From NCBI RefSeq assembly GCF_002531725.1, contig NZ_NWSQ01000022.1, positions 1 to 64,000 on the forward strand: a stretch of 64,000 nt of DNA, given 5' to 3'. Shown here one piece after another: positions 1 through 8,327 of this stretch (within the stretch, counting starts at the first letter, position 1; each line of letters begins with the position of its first letter). The stretch comes from Rhizobium sp. L43 (GTDB taxonomy: Bacteria; Pseudomonadota; Alphaproteobacteria; Rhizobiales; Rhizobiaceae). Under the pieces are notes generated by a model. That model searched no databases and was not told where the DNA came from. It saw only the letters and a program-made list of their open reading frames with translations. The position numbers and the translations under genes are program-made.

Positions 1-16
1 CAGCACCCAGGATGAA

Positions 17-418
17 TCACAATTCTGCTGATTTGGGAATCCCACCTCGATTCCGATAAGCAATGAACCGCTCTAGCACGTCGACGACGATCTCCGACGG
101 CACGATGGAACTCAGCGCGACATTAAGCTCCGCCTCCAGGCCGTCGCTCAGGGCTTGCACGCGCGCCCGCATCAGATCGAGATCGCCGAGCAGCCGGCGG
201 GCGTCCTCGAGAACGGATCTGCCGGCCTCGGTCAGCTGCGGCCGCTTGGTGCCGGAACGGCTGAAAAGCGCCACCCTGAGCTGCGCCTCGAGATTGGCGA
301 TCGTATAGCTGACGACCGACTGGGTTCGGTTCAGGGCACGGGAAGCGGCTGAAAAGCTGCCTTTCTCGACCACGGTGAGGAAGACCTGAAGCTGATCCAA
401 GGTCGGCTGGGGCTGCAT
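17..418 (-). CDS. Truncated LysR-family transcriptional regulator (HTH part only)
   Basis: The 133-residue product has a normal LysR N-terminus: a winged HTH over residues about 7-66 (DQLQVFLTVVEKGSFSAAS, then RTQSVVSY) followed by the linker helix. LysR proteins are usually about 300 residues with an effector-binding domain, but here the reading frame leaves the family pattern after residue about 116 (VLERF) and stops at 17-19. Only 16 bases remain before the window edge, so any remnant of the second half cannot be seen. It is probably a truncated gene; without the effector domain it could at most bind DNA. It diverges from the DoxX gene at 526, and an operator-like dyad sits just upstream of its start. 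Confidence 0.7.
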   Translation of the reverse strand: MQPQPTLDQLQVFLTVVEKGSFSAASRALNRTQSVVSYTIANLEAQLRVALFSRSGTKRPQLTEAGRSVLEDARRLLGDLDLMRARVQALSDGLEAELNVALSSIVPSEIVVDVLERFIAYRNRGGIPKSAEL

Positions 419-423
419 ATCTC

Positions 424-438
424 ATCGATCCTATCGAT
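424..438. promoter_or_regulatory. LysR-type operator (T-N11-A dyad)
   Basis: The sequence ATCGATCCTATCGAT is a perfect dyad, TCGAT-CCT-ATCGA, with the T-N11-A spacing (T425, A437) typical of LysR-type binding sites. It lies 6 bases upstream of the LysR start codon in the divergent gap to the DoxX gene, where autoregulatory and target operators of this family normally sit. An AT-rich stretch follows at 438-459. The role is inferred from pattern and position. Confidence 0.5.
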
Positions 439-525
439 AAATTTTTTCGAAAATATAACGGTTTTCACGATGAGCTTCCAGCCGTATCTGTTCGGCTCGC
501 CATTCATTGTATTCATGAGGTTCGA

Positions 526-957
526 ATGTCCAACGCCGCGACCGTTTCGCCTGCAGCGCCCGCGGGAAAAGGGCTCCAGATCGCCTTATGGGTCGCGCAG
601 GCGCTCATCTTCGCGTCCTTCACCCTGTTCGGCTGCATGAAATTCTTCCTGCCGGTCGATCAACTGGCGGCGATGTGGGTCTGGCCGGGCGAGGTTCCCG
701 TATGGTTTCTGCGCCTGATGGGCGTCATCGATTTTGCGGGCGGGGTGGGCGTCCTGTTGCCGGCCCTGACTCGGATCCAGCCGCGCCTGAGCGTGCTCGC
801 CGCGCTCGGCTGCGTGCTGCTGCAGATCGCCGCCATGATCTTTCATCTCTCCCGCGGCGAAACCCCCGCGCTGCCGCTCAACGTCATCCTGCTTGCCCTT
901 TCGGCGTTCATTCTCTGGGGCCGCGGCAAGAGGGCGCCGATCGCGCCGCGCGAATAA
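526..957 (+). CDS. DoxX-like integral membrane protein
   Basis: This 143-residue protein has four hydrophobic segments (about residues 18-36, 62-83, 91-112 and 117-133). The layout and the FTLFGCMKFF and RLMGVIDFAGGVGVLLPA patterns are those of DoxX/DoxX_2 small membrane proteins, a family of mostly unknown function sometimes linked to redox or quinone metabolism. It is divergent from the truncated LysR gene, whose operator could control it, and is followed 44 bases later by an AraC regulator, so the two may be co-transcribed. No catalytic motif is visible. Confidence 0.8.
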   Translation: MSNAATVSPAAPAGKGLQIALWVAQALIFASFTLFGCMKFFLPVDQLAAMWVWPGEVPVWFLRLMGVIDFAGGVGVLLPALTRIQPRLSVLAALGCVLLQIAAMIFHLSRGETPALPLNVILLALSAFILWGRGKRAPIAPRE

Positions 958-1001
958 GGGCTTCAAACCCGATACATAGGATTGGTGAGGATAAGCCTGG
1001 A

Positions 1002-2042
1002 ATGCCGCAAGCAAGTTGGAACGCCTTCGATCACCTGTCCTTCGCCGGGACGGATCTGCAGGAGCTTTCAACGTCGCTTTCCCGCTTGCGCAGCGGAATA
1101 GACGTAAGGCCGGAAGGCAGCCGGAAGGCGCAGTATCAGATAAATATGGTTCGCGCGCGGGGGATCTCGATCATCGCAAGCGTCTATGACGGCGATTTCT
1201 CGATCCATTTTCCCGCATCGGCCGAGACGATCATGGTTCTCATTCCGCTGACGGGGAGCGCAACGGTCACTGTCCCCGACCGCAAGCTGCCGTCCATCCA
1301 AAACCAGGGTATTTTCCTCGACGGCCAGTCGAACGGTCAGCTGCGTATTGCCGGCCCGAGAACGCATCTTTGCCTTAGCGTGCCCCACCTCGAATTCGCC
1401 CGGCGGATCGAAGCCCGGTTGAATGCTTCATTGCGGGGACGTCTTCGCTTCGCAAACGAGATCGATCTGTCGCAAGGATCCGGATTGGACGTGGCGCGGC
1501 TCGCAATAACCATGCATCACGGCCTGGTGGGTGAAACCCTCCGTAAATCGCCCGGGGCGCTTGGCCATCTCCTCGGAGCAATGCTCGAGCTTCTCATCGA
1601 CGCCATACCGCACAACTATTCCCAGGAGTTCTCCCGTGACAGGAAATCTCCGGTTCCATGGCACGTCAAGCGCGCGATCCACTACATGCACGGCAATATT
1701 TCCGAGGTGATGACCCTCAAGGAAATCGCCGAAGCCTGCGGCGTCAGTCCCCGTACCCTGCAGGATGGCTTCCGAAAATTTCGCATGACGACGCCCATGG
1801 CCTATCTGGAGCATCTCCGTCTCGATGTCGTGCGCCAGGAGCTTTCATCCGCCCATCCCGATCAATCGGTGAGAACCATTGCGCAGAAATGGGGCTTTGC
1901 CCATCTCGGCCGTTTCTCGGGTCAATATCGAAAGCGCTTCGGCGAACTGCCATCCCAAACCCTTTCCCGGATCGGCGAAAATCCGGCCGATGCCGGGAAG
2001 GCCGATGCAGACCGCTCGCGACCAATGGCGCTTGCCGAATGA
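1002..2042 (+). CDS. AraC-family transcriptional regulator
   Basis: The ATG at 1002 is preferred because the frame upstream is only the shadow of the DoxX gene; the product is 346 residues. The N-terminal half resembles the cupin-like sensing domain of AraC regulators (AraC_binding_2 type). The C-terminal 110 residues hold the two-helix-turn-helix DNA-binding domain: MTLKEIAEACGVSPRTLQ is the first HTH, and VRTIAQKWGFAHLGRFSGQY is the second. It lies downstream of the DoxX gene in the same direction. The ligand and targets cannot be read from the sequence. Confidence 0.88.
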   Translation: MPQASWNAFDHLSFAGTDLQELSTSLSRLRSGIDVRPEGSRKAQYQINMVRARGISIIASVYDGDFSIHFPASAETIMVLIPLTGSATVTVPDRKLPSIQNQGIFLDGQSNGQLRIAGPRTHLCLSVPHLEFARRIEARLNASLRGRLRFANEIDLSQGSGLDVARLAITMHHGLVGETLRKSPGALGHLLGAMLELLIDAIPHNYSQEFSRDRKSPVPWHVKRAIHYMHGNISEVMTLKEIAEACGVSPRTLQDGFRKFRMTTPMAYLEHLRLDVVRQELSSAHPDQSVRTIAQKWGFAHLGRFSGQYRKRFGELPSQTLSRIGENPADAGKADADRSRPMALAE

Positions 2043-2310
2043 ACCCGTCTTTGCTCGGAATTAATAGCTGTCCGAATTTCGCATCTCTATCCATTTGGCG
2101 CGGCAAAGCTGCAAACTGAGCTGCCGCGCGGGTGAAAATAGGGATTTGTTAAGGCTGATGCGGCGTTTAGTGTCATACGAACAAGGCGCAACACATTGAA
2201 ATGAAAAGCGAAGTTGTTCCGGTTGATCGGCGATGAAACCACCGCAGCCCATTGAGCTATCGGGCCTGGAGACATGAGAGTTTCCTGTCCTCCAGAACAA
2301 CGAAACAAGA

Positions 2311-2556
2311 ATGCAAATGGCTGAAATTATCCCATTTCCAAATCCGGTCTCCGACACCGCTCTTCACAACCTCGAGGCCGCAGGCACACCGTCCGGCGAT
2401 TCGGAAGTGGATCAAATGCTCCAGGCGCGCGCGCGGATCCAAAAGGTCCTGGACGAACTCGACAAATTGAACGGTGCGCTGCAAACCAGTTTCGCGTCGC
2501 CGGGAATCGCAACCGTCGCCCCTCACGTTGAGGCGTCGAGCGAGTTCAGCGTGTGA
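2311..2556 (+). CDS. Small hypothetical protein
   Basis: This is an 81-residue soluble protein, or 79 residues if it starts at the second in-frame ATG at 2317. The beginning, MAEIIPFPNPVSD, resembles many short rhizobial orphan proteins, and a helical, possibly coiled-coil stretch (residues about 38-60, VDQMLQARARIQKVLDELD) follows. The composition is protein-like, unlike the arginine-rich shadow frames here. No clear Shine-Dalgarno is seen. It is convergent with the sigma factor gene, with an 11-base gap. No function is recognised. Confidence 0.5.
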   Translation: MQMAEIIPFPNPVSDTALHNLEAAGTPSGDSEVDQMLQARARIQKVLDELDKLNGALQTSFASPGIATVAPHVEASSEFSV

Positions 2557-2567
2557 ATTGCAAGACA

Positions 2568-3281
2568 TCATGGCGTCTCGTCGCGAAGGGCTGCGACGAC
2601 GCGATCGGCCATGAAGGCGCAACGGGCGCCATCGAACGGAAACAGCGCCGAGAATGCGCCGGAAAGCTGCTTTTCGATCGACTGGCGCATCATCTTCCGC
2701 GCCCGGTGCAGCCGGGTCTTGGCCGCCTCGGGTTTGATGCCGAGATAGGATGCGGTCTCGTCGGTGCTCATGCCCTCGACATCGCGCAACACGAAGACGG
2801 CGCGGAACTCGTCCGGGAGTTCGTCGACCGCATGTTCGAGGAAGTGCCGTGCCTGGCTTCGCGACAGTTCGGTTTCCGGGTCGGCTGCCGAAAGCGAGGA
2901 CGGAAACTGGAGCACCTGGCCGCCCGGCAACGTCGTCTGCATGTCGATTTCCTCAAGCCCGGTGGTGTTCTTGCGGCTGCGCACGCGGCCCAGCGCCTCG
3001 TTGAGCGTAATCCGGGTCAACCATGTGGAAAGCTCGGCCTCGCCGCGGAAGGTCGCCAGATTGGTGAAGGCTTTGACATAAGCCGCCTGCACCACATCCT
3101 CCGCCTCCCAATCGCTGCGGATGACGGCGCGGGCCGTGCGAAACAGGCGCTGGTTGTGACGCTGGATGATGGCGCGAATGGCGGGCTCTTCGCCCATCTT
3201 CGCAAGCGGCACGAGTTCGGCGTCGGAGAGTGTCGATAGGTGCTGCCGGTGTCGCTCGACCGGAACCGGAATGGCTGCCAT
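2568..3281 (-). CDS. ECF-type RNA polymerase sigma factor
   Basis: The 237-residue product has sigma region 2 (residues about 35-105, with the DVVQAAYVKAFTNLATFRGE core) and region 4 (about 165-215, ELPDEFRAVFVLRDVEGMS, then TASYLGIKPEAAKTRLHRAR). The start has a good GGAG Shine-Dalgarno. It appears to be the last gene of a DUF4142 - cupredoxin - sigma run on the minus strand, 44 bases after the cupredoxin gene. No anti-sigma factor gene is adjacent, so how it is controlled is unclear. The tail of about 25 residues after region 4 (from FPFDGARCAFMADRVV) is an extension seen in some rhizobial ECF proteins. Confidence 0.9.
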   Translation of the reverse strand: MAAIPVPVERHRQHLSTLSDAELVPLAKMGEEPAIRAIIQRHNQRLFRTARAVIRSDWEAEDVVQAAYVKAFTNLATFRGEAELSTWLTRITLNEALGRVRSRKNTTGLEEIDMQTTLPGGQVLQFPSSLSAADPETELSRSQARHFLEHAVDELPDEFRAVFVLRDVEGMSTDETASYLGIKPEAAKTRLHRARKMMRQSIEKQLSGAFSALFPFDGARCAFMADRVVAALRDETP

Positions 3282-3325
3282 GGAAATCTCCGCCTGCCTG
3301 TCTCGTCTTTTGGTGGAGCCCGGCC

Positions 3326-3652
3326 TTACGGCCGGACGTCCAGTTTACCCGTCATGGCGGGATGAAAGCGGCAATAGAAATCGACCGCTCCTGCCCGGCT
3401 GATCGTCATCCGCCCCTCCGATTTCGGCGGCAGGTCGATATCGAAGCTTTTGTCGCGAGCCGTTGCAGTATGCCGGAATATATCATCATTTCGCCAGACG
3501 ATCACATCGCCGACATGCAGCTCGGCGGGCGGCGCACTGAATTTCATGCCCGCGACGGTGACCCGATATTCCGCCGCCGCTGCAATGCCGGCGCCTGCCC
3601 AAAGCAGCGCCAACAGCGACGCAAGCCGCAGCGATTTCTTGAGCAGGTCCAT
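3326..3652 (-). CDS. Periplasmic cupredoxin (plastocyanin/amicyanin-like)
   Basis: This is a 108-residue protein with a signal peptide (LASLLALLWAGAGIAAAAEY, cleavage near residue 26). The mature part is one cupredoxin domain. The type-1 copper ligands are visible: a His in FRHTATARD and the C-terminal Cys-His-Met set in FYCRFHPAMTG. It is expected to be a small periplasmic electron carrier. It lies 7 bases after the DUF4142 gene and 44 bases before the ECF sigma gene. No partner oxidase or dehydrogenase is present here. Confidence 0.88.
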   Translation of the reverse strand: MDLLKKSLRLASLLALLWAGAGIAAAAEYRVTVAGMKFSAPPAELHVGDVIVWRNDDIFRHTATARDKSFDIDLPPKSEGRMTISRAGAVDFYCRFHPAMTGKLDVRP

Positions 3653-3659
3653 CGCAGGC

Positions 3660-4181
3660 CTACTTGATCATCGAAGCAAGATGCTCTGCATGCATCTGGT
3701 GCTGCTTGAACAGGGTGAGGCCCGTTTCCAGAAGCGACTTCAGCTCCTTGTTCTGAGCCGAGGGGATCAGCACCTCGGCAAGCGCTGAGTTGACCGACTT
3801 GTGATAGGCAACCTCGTTTTCGACATAGGCCTTGTCGAAGGCCGCGCCGTCGAGGTTACCGAGCGTCGTCAGTTCTTTGCTTGCCTGTGTCGACAAGGAC
3901 TGGCTGATCGCATTGTCCTCAGGCGTCACCTTCAGCTTCTTGACGAGGGCGAGCGCCTGATCGTTGACGGCCTTGTGGTCGCGTTCCATGGTCTTGGCGA
4001 ATTCGATGACTTCGGCATTCCTACTCTTTTTCAGCGCCTGCTCTGCGGCGGTGACATCGATCTGCCCTGCCGTGTAGGCGATATGGGCGATCTGCGGGTC
4101 GGTCGGCTTGGCATCGGCGGCGATCGAAGCCGTGCCGAGCGAGGCCGCCAGGAGGGCTGCGCCGAGAATTGGTTTCAACAT
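3660..4181 (-). CDS. DUF4142 exported protein
   Basis: The 173-residue product has a signal peptide (MLKPILGAALLAASLGTASIA, cleavage after about residue 22). It is followed by a helical ferritin-like DUF4142 domain with the characteristic pattern FAKTMERDHKAVN and a late H-rich helix (KQHQMHAEHLASMIK). The family is periplasmic and often sits with ECF sigma and stress genes in alphaproteobacteria; its biochemical role is unknown. It probably heads the run leading to the cupredoxin and sigma genes. Confidence 0.88.
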   Translation of the reverse strand: MLKPILGAALLAASLGTASIAADAKPTDPQIAHIAYTAGQIDVTAAEQALKKSRNAEVIEFAKTMERDHKAVNDQALALVKKLKVTPEDNAISQSLSTQASKELTTLGNLDGAAFDKAYVENEVAYHKSVNSALAEVLIPSAQNKELKSLLETGLTLFKQHQMHAEHLASMIK

Positions 4182-4333
4182 GATCTGTCTCCCTTATGTC
4201 ATATGACGGAACGTCTGCCAGCCGCGGCGGTGCGCCTCTGGAAGCAAGCATTGGATGCAGATCGGGCGAAAAGGTTCCCGGAAAATTTTTACGCGGTGCA
4301 AGCGGCGTATCATCGGCGTTGGCCGCCGAGGCT

Positions 4334-4681
4334 TCAGTCTTTGCCGAGGAAGCGCTGAAGCACGAGCGCGTGGTTGTGGTGCAGATCTTTCGCCGCATAG
4401 AGCAGCGTGGCGTTCGATTTTCCGATCTGGCGTTCGAGTTCCTCGACGGCCGACGCGTTCTTTTCGAGTTCCTGCCGGTAACGGCGCTGGAACTCGGTCC
4501 ATTTGGCGGGATCGTGGCCGAACCATCGGCGCAACGCCGGGCTCGGCGCGATATCCTTCAGCCAGATGTCGATGGCCGCATCCTGCTTGTTCAGTCCGCG
4601 CGGCCAGAGCCTGTCGACCAGAATGCGCGTGCCGTCTTTGTCTTCGCTAGGCTCGTAGATTCGTTTGATGTGCAAGGTCAT
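4334..4681 (-). CDS. DUF488 family protein
   Basis: The start is placed at the ATG at 4679-4681 (MTLHIKRIYEP), because the 39 residues further upstream have no family character. The result is 115 residues. The DUF488 hallmarks are clear: TRILVDRLWPRG near the start, IAPSPALRRWFGHDP in the middle and LLYAAKD before the end. The family is small, cytosolic and of uncertain function. The gene is transcribed toward DUF4142 with a 152-base gap in which no other gene is seen. Confidence 0.88.
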   Translation of the reverse strand: MTLHIKRIYEPSEDKDGTRILVDRLWPRGLNKQDAAIDIWLKDIAPSPALRRWFGHDPAKWTEFQRRYRQELEKNASAVEELERQIGKSNATLLYAAKDLHHNHALVLQRFLGKD

Positions 4682-4885
4682 TTGCTCGCCTGAATAGGTT
4701 CGAAACCGTTTCGACCGAATAGGTTGACGAGGGATTTGGTTCCAGCTCAAGCCAGATGGTTGCCAATTAGTCACAGCGGCCTGCCTCTGAGCTGTCACAA
4801 TTGATTTTTCGCGTACAACTGGTATTGCTCGGTCATCTGCCGCTGATATTTTCCGATTCTCTCAATATTGCCAAAAGGATACCTG

Positions 4886-6025
4886 ATGCGAAAGCTGGCG
4901 CCGTTGGTCCTTGTCGCAGTTCTTAGCGCATGCGCCCGGCCATCTGATGGCCCAACTGCCGGTGGTTTCTATAATGCCACCTCACCGCAAACGAACGAGC
5001 GAATTCCCGTTGTCAGGTTGTCGGAAGCGCCGATGGGTCCGGTTTCTTCAGCCCCGCTTGCCTATGCGGCCACTGATGCAGGGCTCAGCAGCATGCGCTC
5101 GAGCGGATTTGCCGATACCAGGCTGCGGCGCGGCGACGTCATCGACGTGACGATTCTCGACCCCGGCGAGGATGGGCTTTTCTCCTCGACCCAGAGCAAA
5201 ACCCTCAATCTCGGCCGCTTCACCGTCGATTCCACCGGCAATGTGACGCTTCCCTTCATCGGCAAGCAGCGGGTGGTGGATTCCTCGACCGAGGCGCTGC
5301 AGACGCGCATCGTCACCGGCCTGAAGGGGTCGGCGGTCAATCCGCAGGCTGTCGTCACCGTGGTCGACAGGCCTTCCAGCGGCGTCACCGTCAATGGTGA
5401 CGTACGCTCCGCCGGCCGTTTCCCGCTCACCGCACGCAAGGAGCGCGTACTCGATGCGGTCGCACTTGCCGGCGGCGCATCGTCTGCGCCGGGCTCGGCG
5501 ACCGTGACGCTGATGCGCGGCAAGCAGCGCGCCACCGTGCCGCTGCAGCGCGTCATCGACGACAGCAAGCAGAATGTCTATCTGCTGCCGGACGATCAGA
5601 TCTACGTCGACAAGGATTCACCGACCTTCACCGCCTTCGGCGCCTTCAAGAGCGTCGGCGAGTTCGAATTCGAGCCGGGCAGACTGACGCTGGCCCAGGC
5701 GCTCGGCCGGGCGGGCGGGCTGCTCGACGATCGGGCCGATGCGAGCAATTTCTATGTGCTGCGCAACCAGCCGGTCTATACGCAGGTGGCAGCTGTGAAT
5801 GCCAAGACTGCCGCGCCTGTTGTGGTGAGCAGCAAGCCGGTGATCTACCGGGTCAACATGAAGGACGTGTCCAATTTGGCGCTGATGCAGCGCTTCCAGA
5901 TGATGGACGGCGATATCATCTACGCCAGCAATGCCAGCCTGGTGGACTTCGCCAAGCTCTTCAACGTCTACCAGAAAAGCGTGCCGACGGCCGCTGCACC
6001 AATCCCCGGCTCGAGCGGCAATTAA
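4886..6025 (+). CDS. Outer-membrane polysaccharide export lipoprotein (Wza/BexD family)
   Basis: The ATG at 4886 has an AAAGGA Shine-Dalgarno six bases upstream and gives 379 residues. A lipoprotein signal ends in the lipobox LSAC (Cys about residue 16). The Poly_export domain (about residues 70-160, LRRGDVIDVTILDPG, then TVDSTGNVTLPFIGK) is followed by SLBB-type repeats (VNGDVRSAGRFPLTARK; VGEFEFEPGRLTLAQALGRAGG). Such proteins form the outer-membrane channel for capsule or exopolysaccharide. No Wzc, Wzx or Wzy genes are adjacent, so it is an orphan here. It converges with ppkA, the two stop codons overlapping at 6022-6025. Confidence 0.9.
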   Translation: MRKLAPLVLVAVLSACARPSDGPTAGGFYNATSPQTNERIPVVRLSEAPMGPVSSAPLAYAATDAGLSSMRSSGFADTRLRRGDVIDVTILDPGEDGLFSSTQSKTLNLGRFTVDSTGNVTLPFIGKQRVVDSSTEALQTRIVTGLKGSAVNPQAVVTVVDRPSSGVTVNGDVRSAGRFPLTARKERVLDAVALAGGASSAPGSATVTLMRGKQRATVPLQRVIDDSKQNVYLLPDDQIYVDKDSPTFTAFGAFKSVGEFEFEPGRLTLAQALGRAGGLLDDRADASNFYVLRNQPVYTQVAAVNAKTAAPVVVSSKPVIYRVNMKDVSNLALMQRFQMMDGDIIYASNASLVDFAKLFNVYQKSVPTAAAPIPGSSGN

Positions 6026-6954
6026 GCGCCGACTGGACGTTTCGAGGGGCCGCCGAGCAGATGCAAGGCGGCCTTCGCATTTTGGGGCCTCTCTTCAGGA
6101 TTGCGCTGCGACAGGCAGATCGCCAACGCCTCTAAAGCCTGAAGCTCTTCGCCTTCCTCGTCGCAATGATGGAGGAGCAGGGACAGCAGAAGTCCCGCGG
6201 CATAGAGGTCGGATCGGCCGTCGAGCGATCCACCGGCCATTTGTTCCGGTGACACGAAATCCGGTTGGCCGGCGAAGGCGAGATCGAGTTGCCCGTGCCG
6301 GAACCCGACCTCGATCGCGATGCCGAAATCGGCGATCTTCAAATGGGAGAGGTCGCCATCGGCAAGGAGAAGATTGAGCGGCGACAGGTCGCAATGCACG
6401 GTGCCGGCGGCATGGATGGCGTCCAGTCCGGACAGCACCGAAATCATGATCGAGATGACCTCATCCAGAGAGAACGGTTGTTCCTGCAAGCGATCCGCAA
6501 GCCGTCTCCCGAGCCATTCCAGGACCAGGGCCGGGCGTCCGTCGGCAAGGCGCAGAACCGCTTGTGTTCCAGCGATATGAGGGTGACGGAGCGTTATGCC
6601 GATCTCGGCTTCGCGCAGCATGAGTTTCCTCAGCACGGGGTCGTCGGCGTGGTCGGGCCGCGGCATCTTGATGGCATGAAGCGTTCCGAGATCACGATGG
6701 CGAGCACGATAGATTTGGGTGAGCGCGCCGTCATGGACCAGCGCCTCGAGCACGAAGCTGTTGGCGACGATCCGGGGATCGGTATCGCTGAGGCGGGCCT
6801 CGCCTCGATCGAGTGCATCCCGGACCCGGTCGACCAGCATCTGCCGGGTCTCGGGCGGATACGGACTGTCCGCCCTGGCATTCAATGCCTGCCAGAGATG
6901 GGCGAAACGTCGCGCGATCTCCTCGAAATCCGCGTTCGGAGGTTCACGGCTCAT
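6022..6954 (-). CDS. impN: T6SS serine/threonine protein kinase (ImpN/PpkA)
   Basis: This is a 310-residue Hanks-type kinase with no transmembrane segment. Visible motifs are the subdomain II lysine in HAIKMPRPD, the catalytic loop VHCDLSPLNLLL (HCD in place of HRD) and the metal-binding DFG in KIADFGIAIE. In Agrobacterium the homologue PpkA phosphorylates TssL, and the Fha protein recognises the phosphothreonine to activate secretion. The start overlaps the end of tagF-pppA by 11 bases, so it is the last gene of the minus-strand T6SS operon. Kinase and phosphatase are translated as neighbours, as expected for an opposing pair. Confidence 0.9.
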   Translation of the reverse strand: MSREPPNADFEEIARRFAHLWQALNARADSPYPPETRQMLVDRVRDALDRGEARLSDTDPRIVANSFVLEALVHDGALTQIYRARHRDLGTLHAIKMPRPDHADDPVLRKLMLREAEIGITLRHPHIAGTQAVLRLADGRPALVLEWLGRRLADRLQEQPFSLDEVISIMISVLSGLDAIHAAGTVHCDLSPLNLLLADGDLSHLKIADFGIAIEVGFRHGQLDLAFAGQPDFVSPEQMAGGSLDGRSDLYAAGLLLSLLLHHCDEEGEELQALEALAICLSQRNPEERPQNAKAALHLLGGPSKRPVGA

Positions 6955-8317
6955 CAGTCTTCACGTCGATCACGATGGCGCTGAGATTGTCACGGCAATT
7001 GGCGATCAGCCCCTCCTGGACGAGGATGTCGGCCGCCTTTTCGATTTTTGCGGAAAGCAGGATTTCGGCGATGCTGCGTTCAGGGACCGTATTCGGCAAC
7101 GGCGCGCTGCAGAGCAGGAGCCGGTCGCCGGCCTGCAATCCGCCGGAGAGGACTTCCGGAATGAGATGGCCGCGCAGACCGATGGCGCGTGAGAGCGTGC
7201 GCCGCAGGCCGATCTCCACATGGTCGCGGGTGAGGCAGCGCATCATGCCCTCCCGCAGGAGGTAGCAGCGGGCATTCCCGACCCAGAGCAGGGCGCAGCT
7301 CTCCTGAAGCGTGGCCAGCACGACGATGCTGGCGGCCGACGGCTCGCGATCGGAGGAATGATATGCCGATTGAAGCAGGCCGTGGGCACGGCCGAGCTTG
7401 CCCTTGACCTCCTGCACCAGAGCTTCGATCGTCTGCTGCTTCGCCGTTTCGGCCAGCACGTGAACGGCGATCTTGCCGACTTCGGCCGCGGCGTTGCCGT
7501 CACCGACGCCATCGGCGACGGCAAACAGCGAAGGCGTCTCCGAAACGAGCAGTGCGTCGGCATTGACTGTGAGCCGCGTGCCGGCATGTGTGGCGTGGCT
7601 GTGACGGAGCACCAGAGGATGATGTGGTTCGACGACAACTGCGCGCGGTGTCGCGGCTGTTTCAGGTTGCGGGGCCGTTGAAACCACACCGGAACTCTCG
7701 CGCAACAGCTTTGCCAAGTGAGCAGGTTCCGGGGCGCCGGTGACGCCAAATCCCTTGGCCCGCCGCTCCTGCGGGTCGATCCGCCACCAGATCGTGCCGC
7801 GGCTGGACGTTCTGTCCTGCAGCGTCTCGTTTTCGGCGAGATCGGCCGGCCGCAAGCTCCGCAGCCGCTTCAGGCTTGCGGTGAAATGGTTGATGTCGAA
7901 ATCCCGCTTGGCCGAGCTTTCGGCGATCGCCTCGGCCGCCGTGAACCACGCGTCGTCGAGATAGAGCTGGCGCGGATGCTCGGCAAAGCCGTGAAGCTGG
8001 GCAGCGATGACAAGCGGAAAACTGCGCCCGACGCGATCGAGGCTGGGCAGCAGAACGCCGGCGACGGTGGCCGGTCCCCAGAGGCCGCGTTCGACGATGA
8101 AACGCCATGCCGGCATGAGACGGAAGCGGCGTTTCCAATCCTCGCCGAATTCCTGCTGTGCCGCTTGCAGCCCAGCCTGCAGCCAGGCGTCGAGCGCGGA
8201 TTGCAGATTGCGGCCCAAGTCCATGGAAACGAAATCGCCATGGCTCGGCAGCTTGCCGAAGAAGCCGATCCTGTCGGCCTCAATCGGGTTTCGCTCGAGG
8301 GTGGCGCGCTCGTTCAT
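6944..8317 (-). CDS. impM: TagF-PppA fusion: T6SS repressor joined to PP2C phosphatase (ImpM)
   Basis: The start is the ATG at 8315-8317 (MNERATLERNP), ten bases past the tssM stop, giving 457 residues. Residues about 15-150 are the TagF domain (GFFGKLPSHGDFV at its start; MPAWRFIVERGLWGP). Residues about 215-455 are a PP2C-type phosphatase domain (LFAVADGVGDGNAAAEVGK; CRDNLSAIVIDV at the end). The same fusion is known in Agrobacterium, where TagF represses secretion and PppA opposes PpkA. The fusion fixes the ratio of the two regulators. Confidence 0.9.
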   Translation of the reverse strand: MNERATLERNPIEADRIGFFGKLPSHGDFVSMDLGRNLQSALDAWLQAGLQAAQQEFGEDWKRRFRLMPAWRFIVERGLWGPATVAGVLLPSLDRVGRSFPLVIAAQLHGFAEHPRQLYLDDAWFTAAEAIAESSAKRDFDINHFTASLKRLRSLRPADLAENETLQDRTSSRGTIWWRIDPQERRAKGFGVTGAPEPAHLAKLLRESSGVVSTAPQPETAATPRAVVVEPHHPLVLRHSHATHAGTRLTVNADALLVSETPSLFAVADGVGDGNAAAEVGKIAVHVLAETAKQQTIEALVQEVKGKLGRAHGLLQSAYHSSDREPSAASIVVLATLQESCALLWVGNARCYLLREGMMRCLTRDHVEIGLRRTLSRAIGLRGHLIPEVLSGGLQAGDRLLLCSAPLPNTVPERSIAEILLSAKIEKAADILVQEGLIANCRDNLSAIVIDVKTDEP

Positions 8318-8327
8318 ACCAGGCCGA

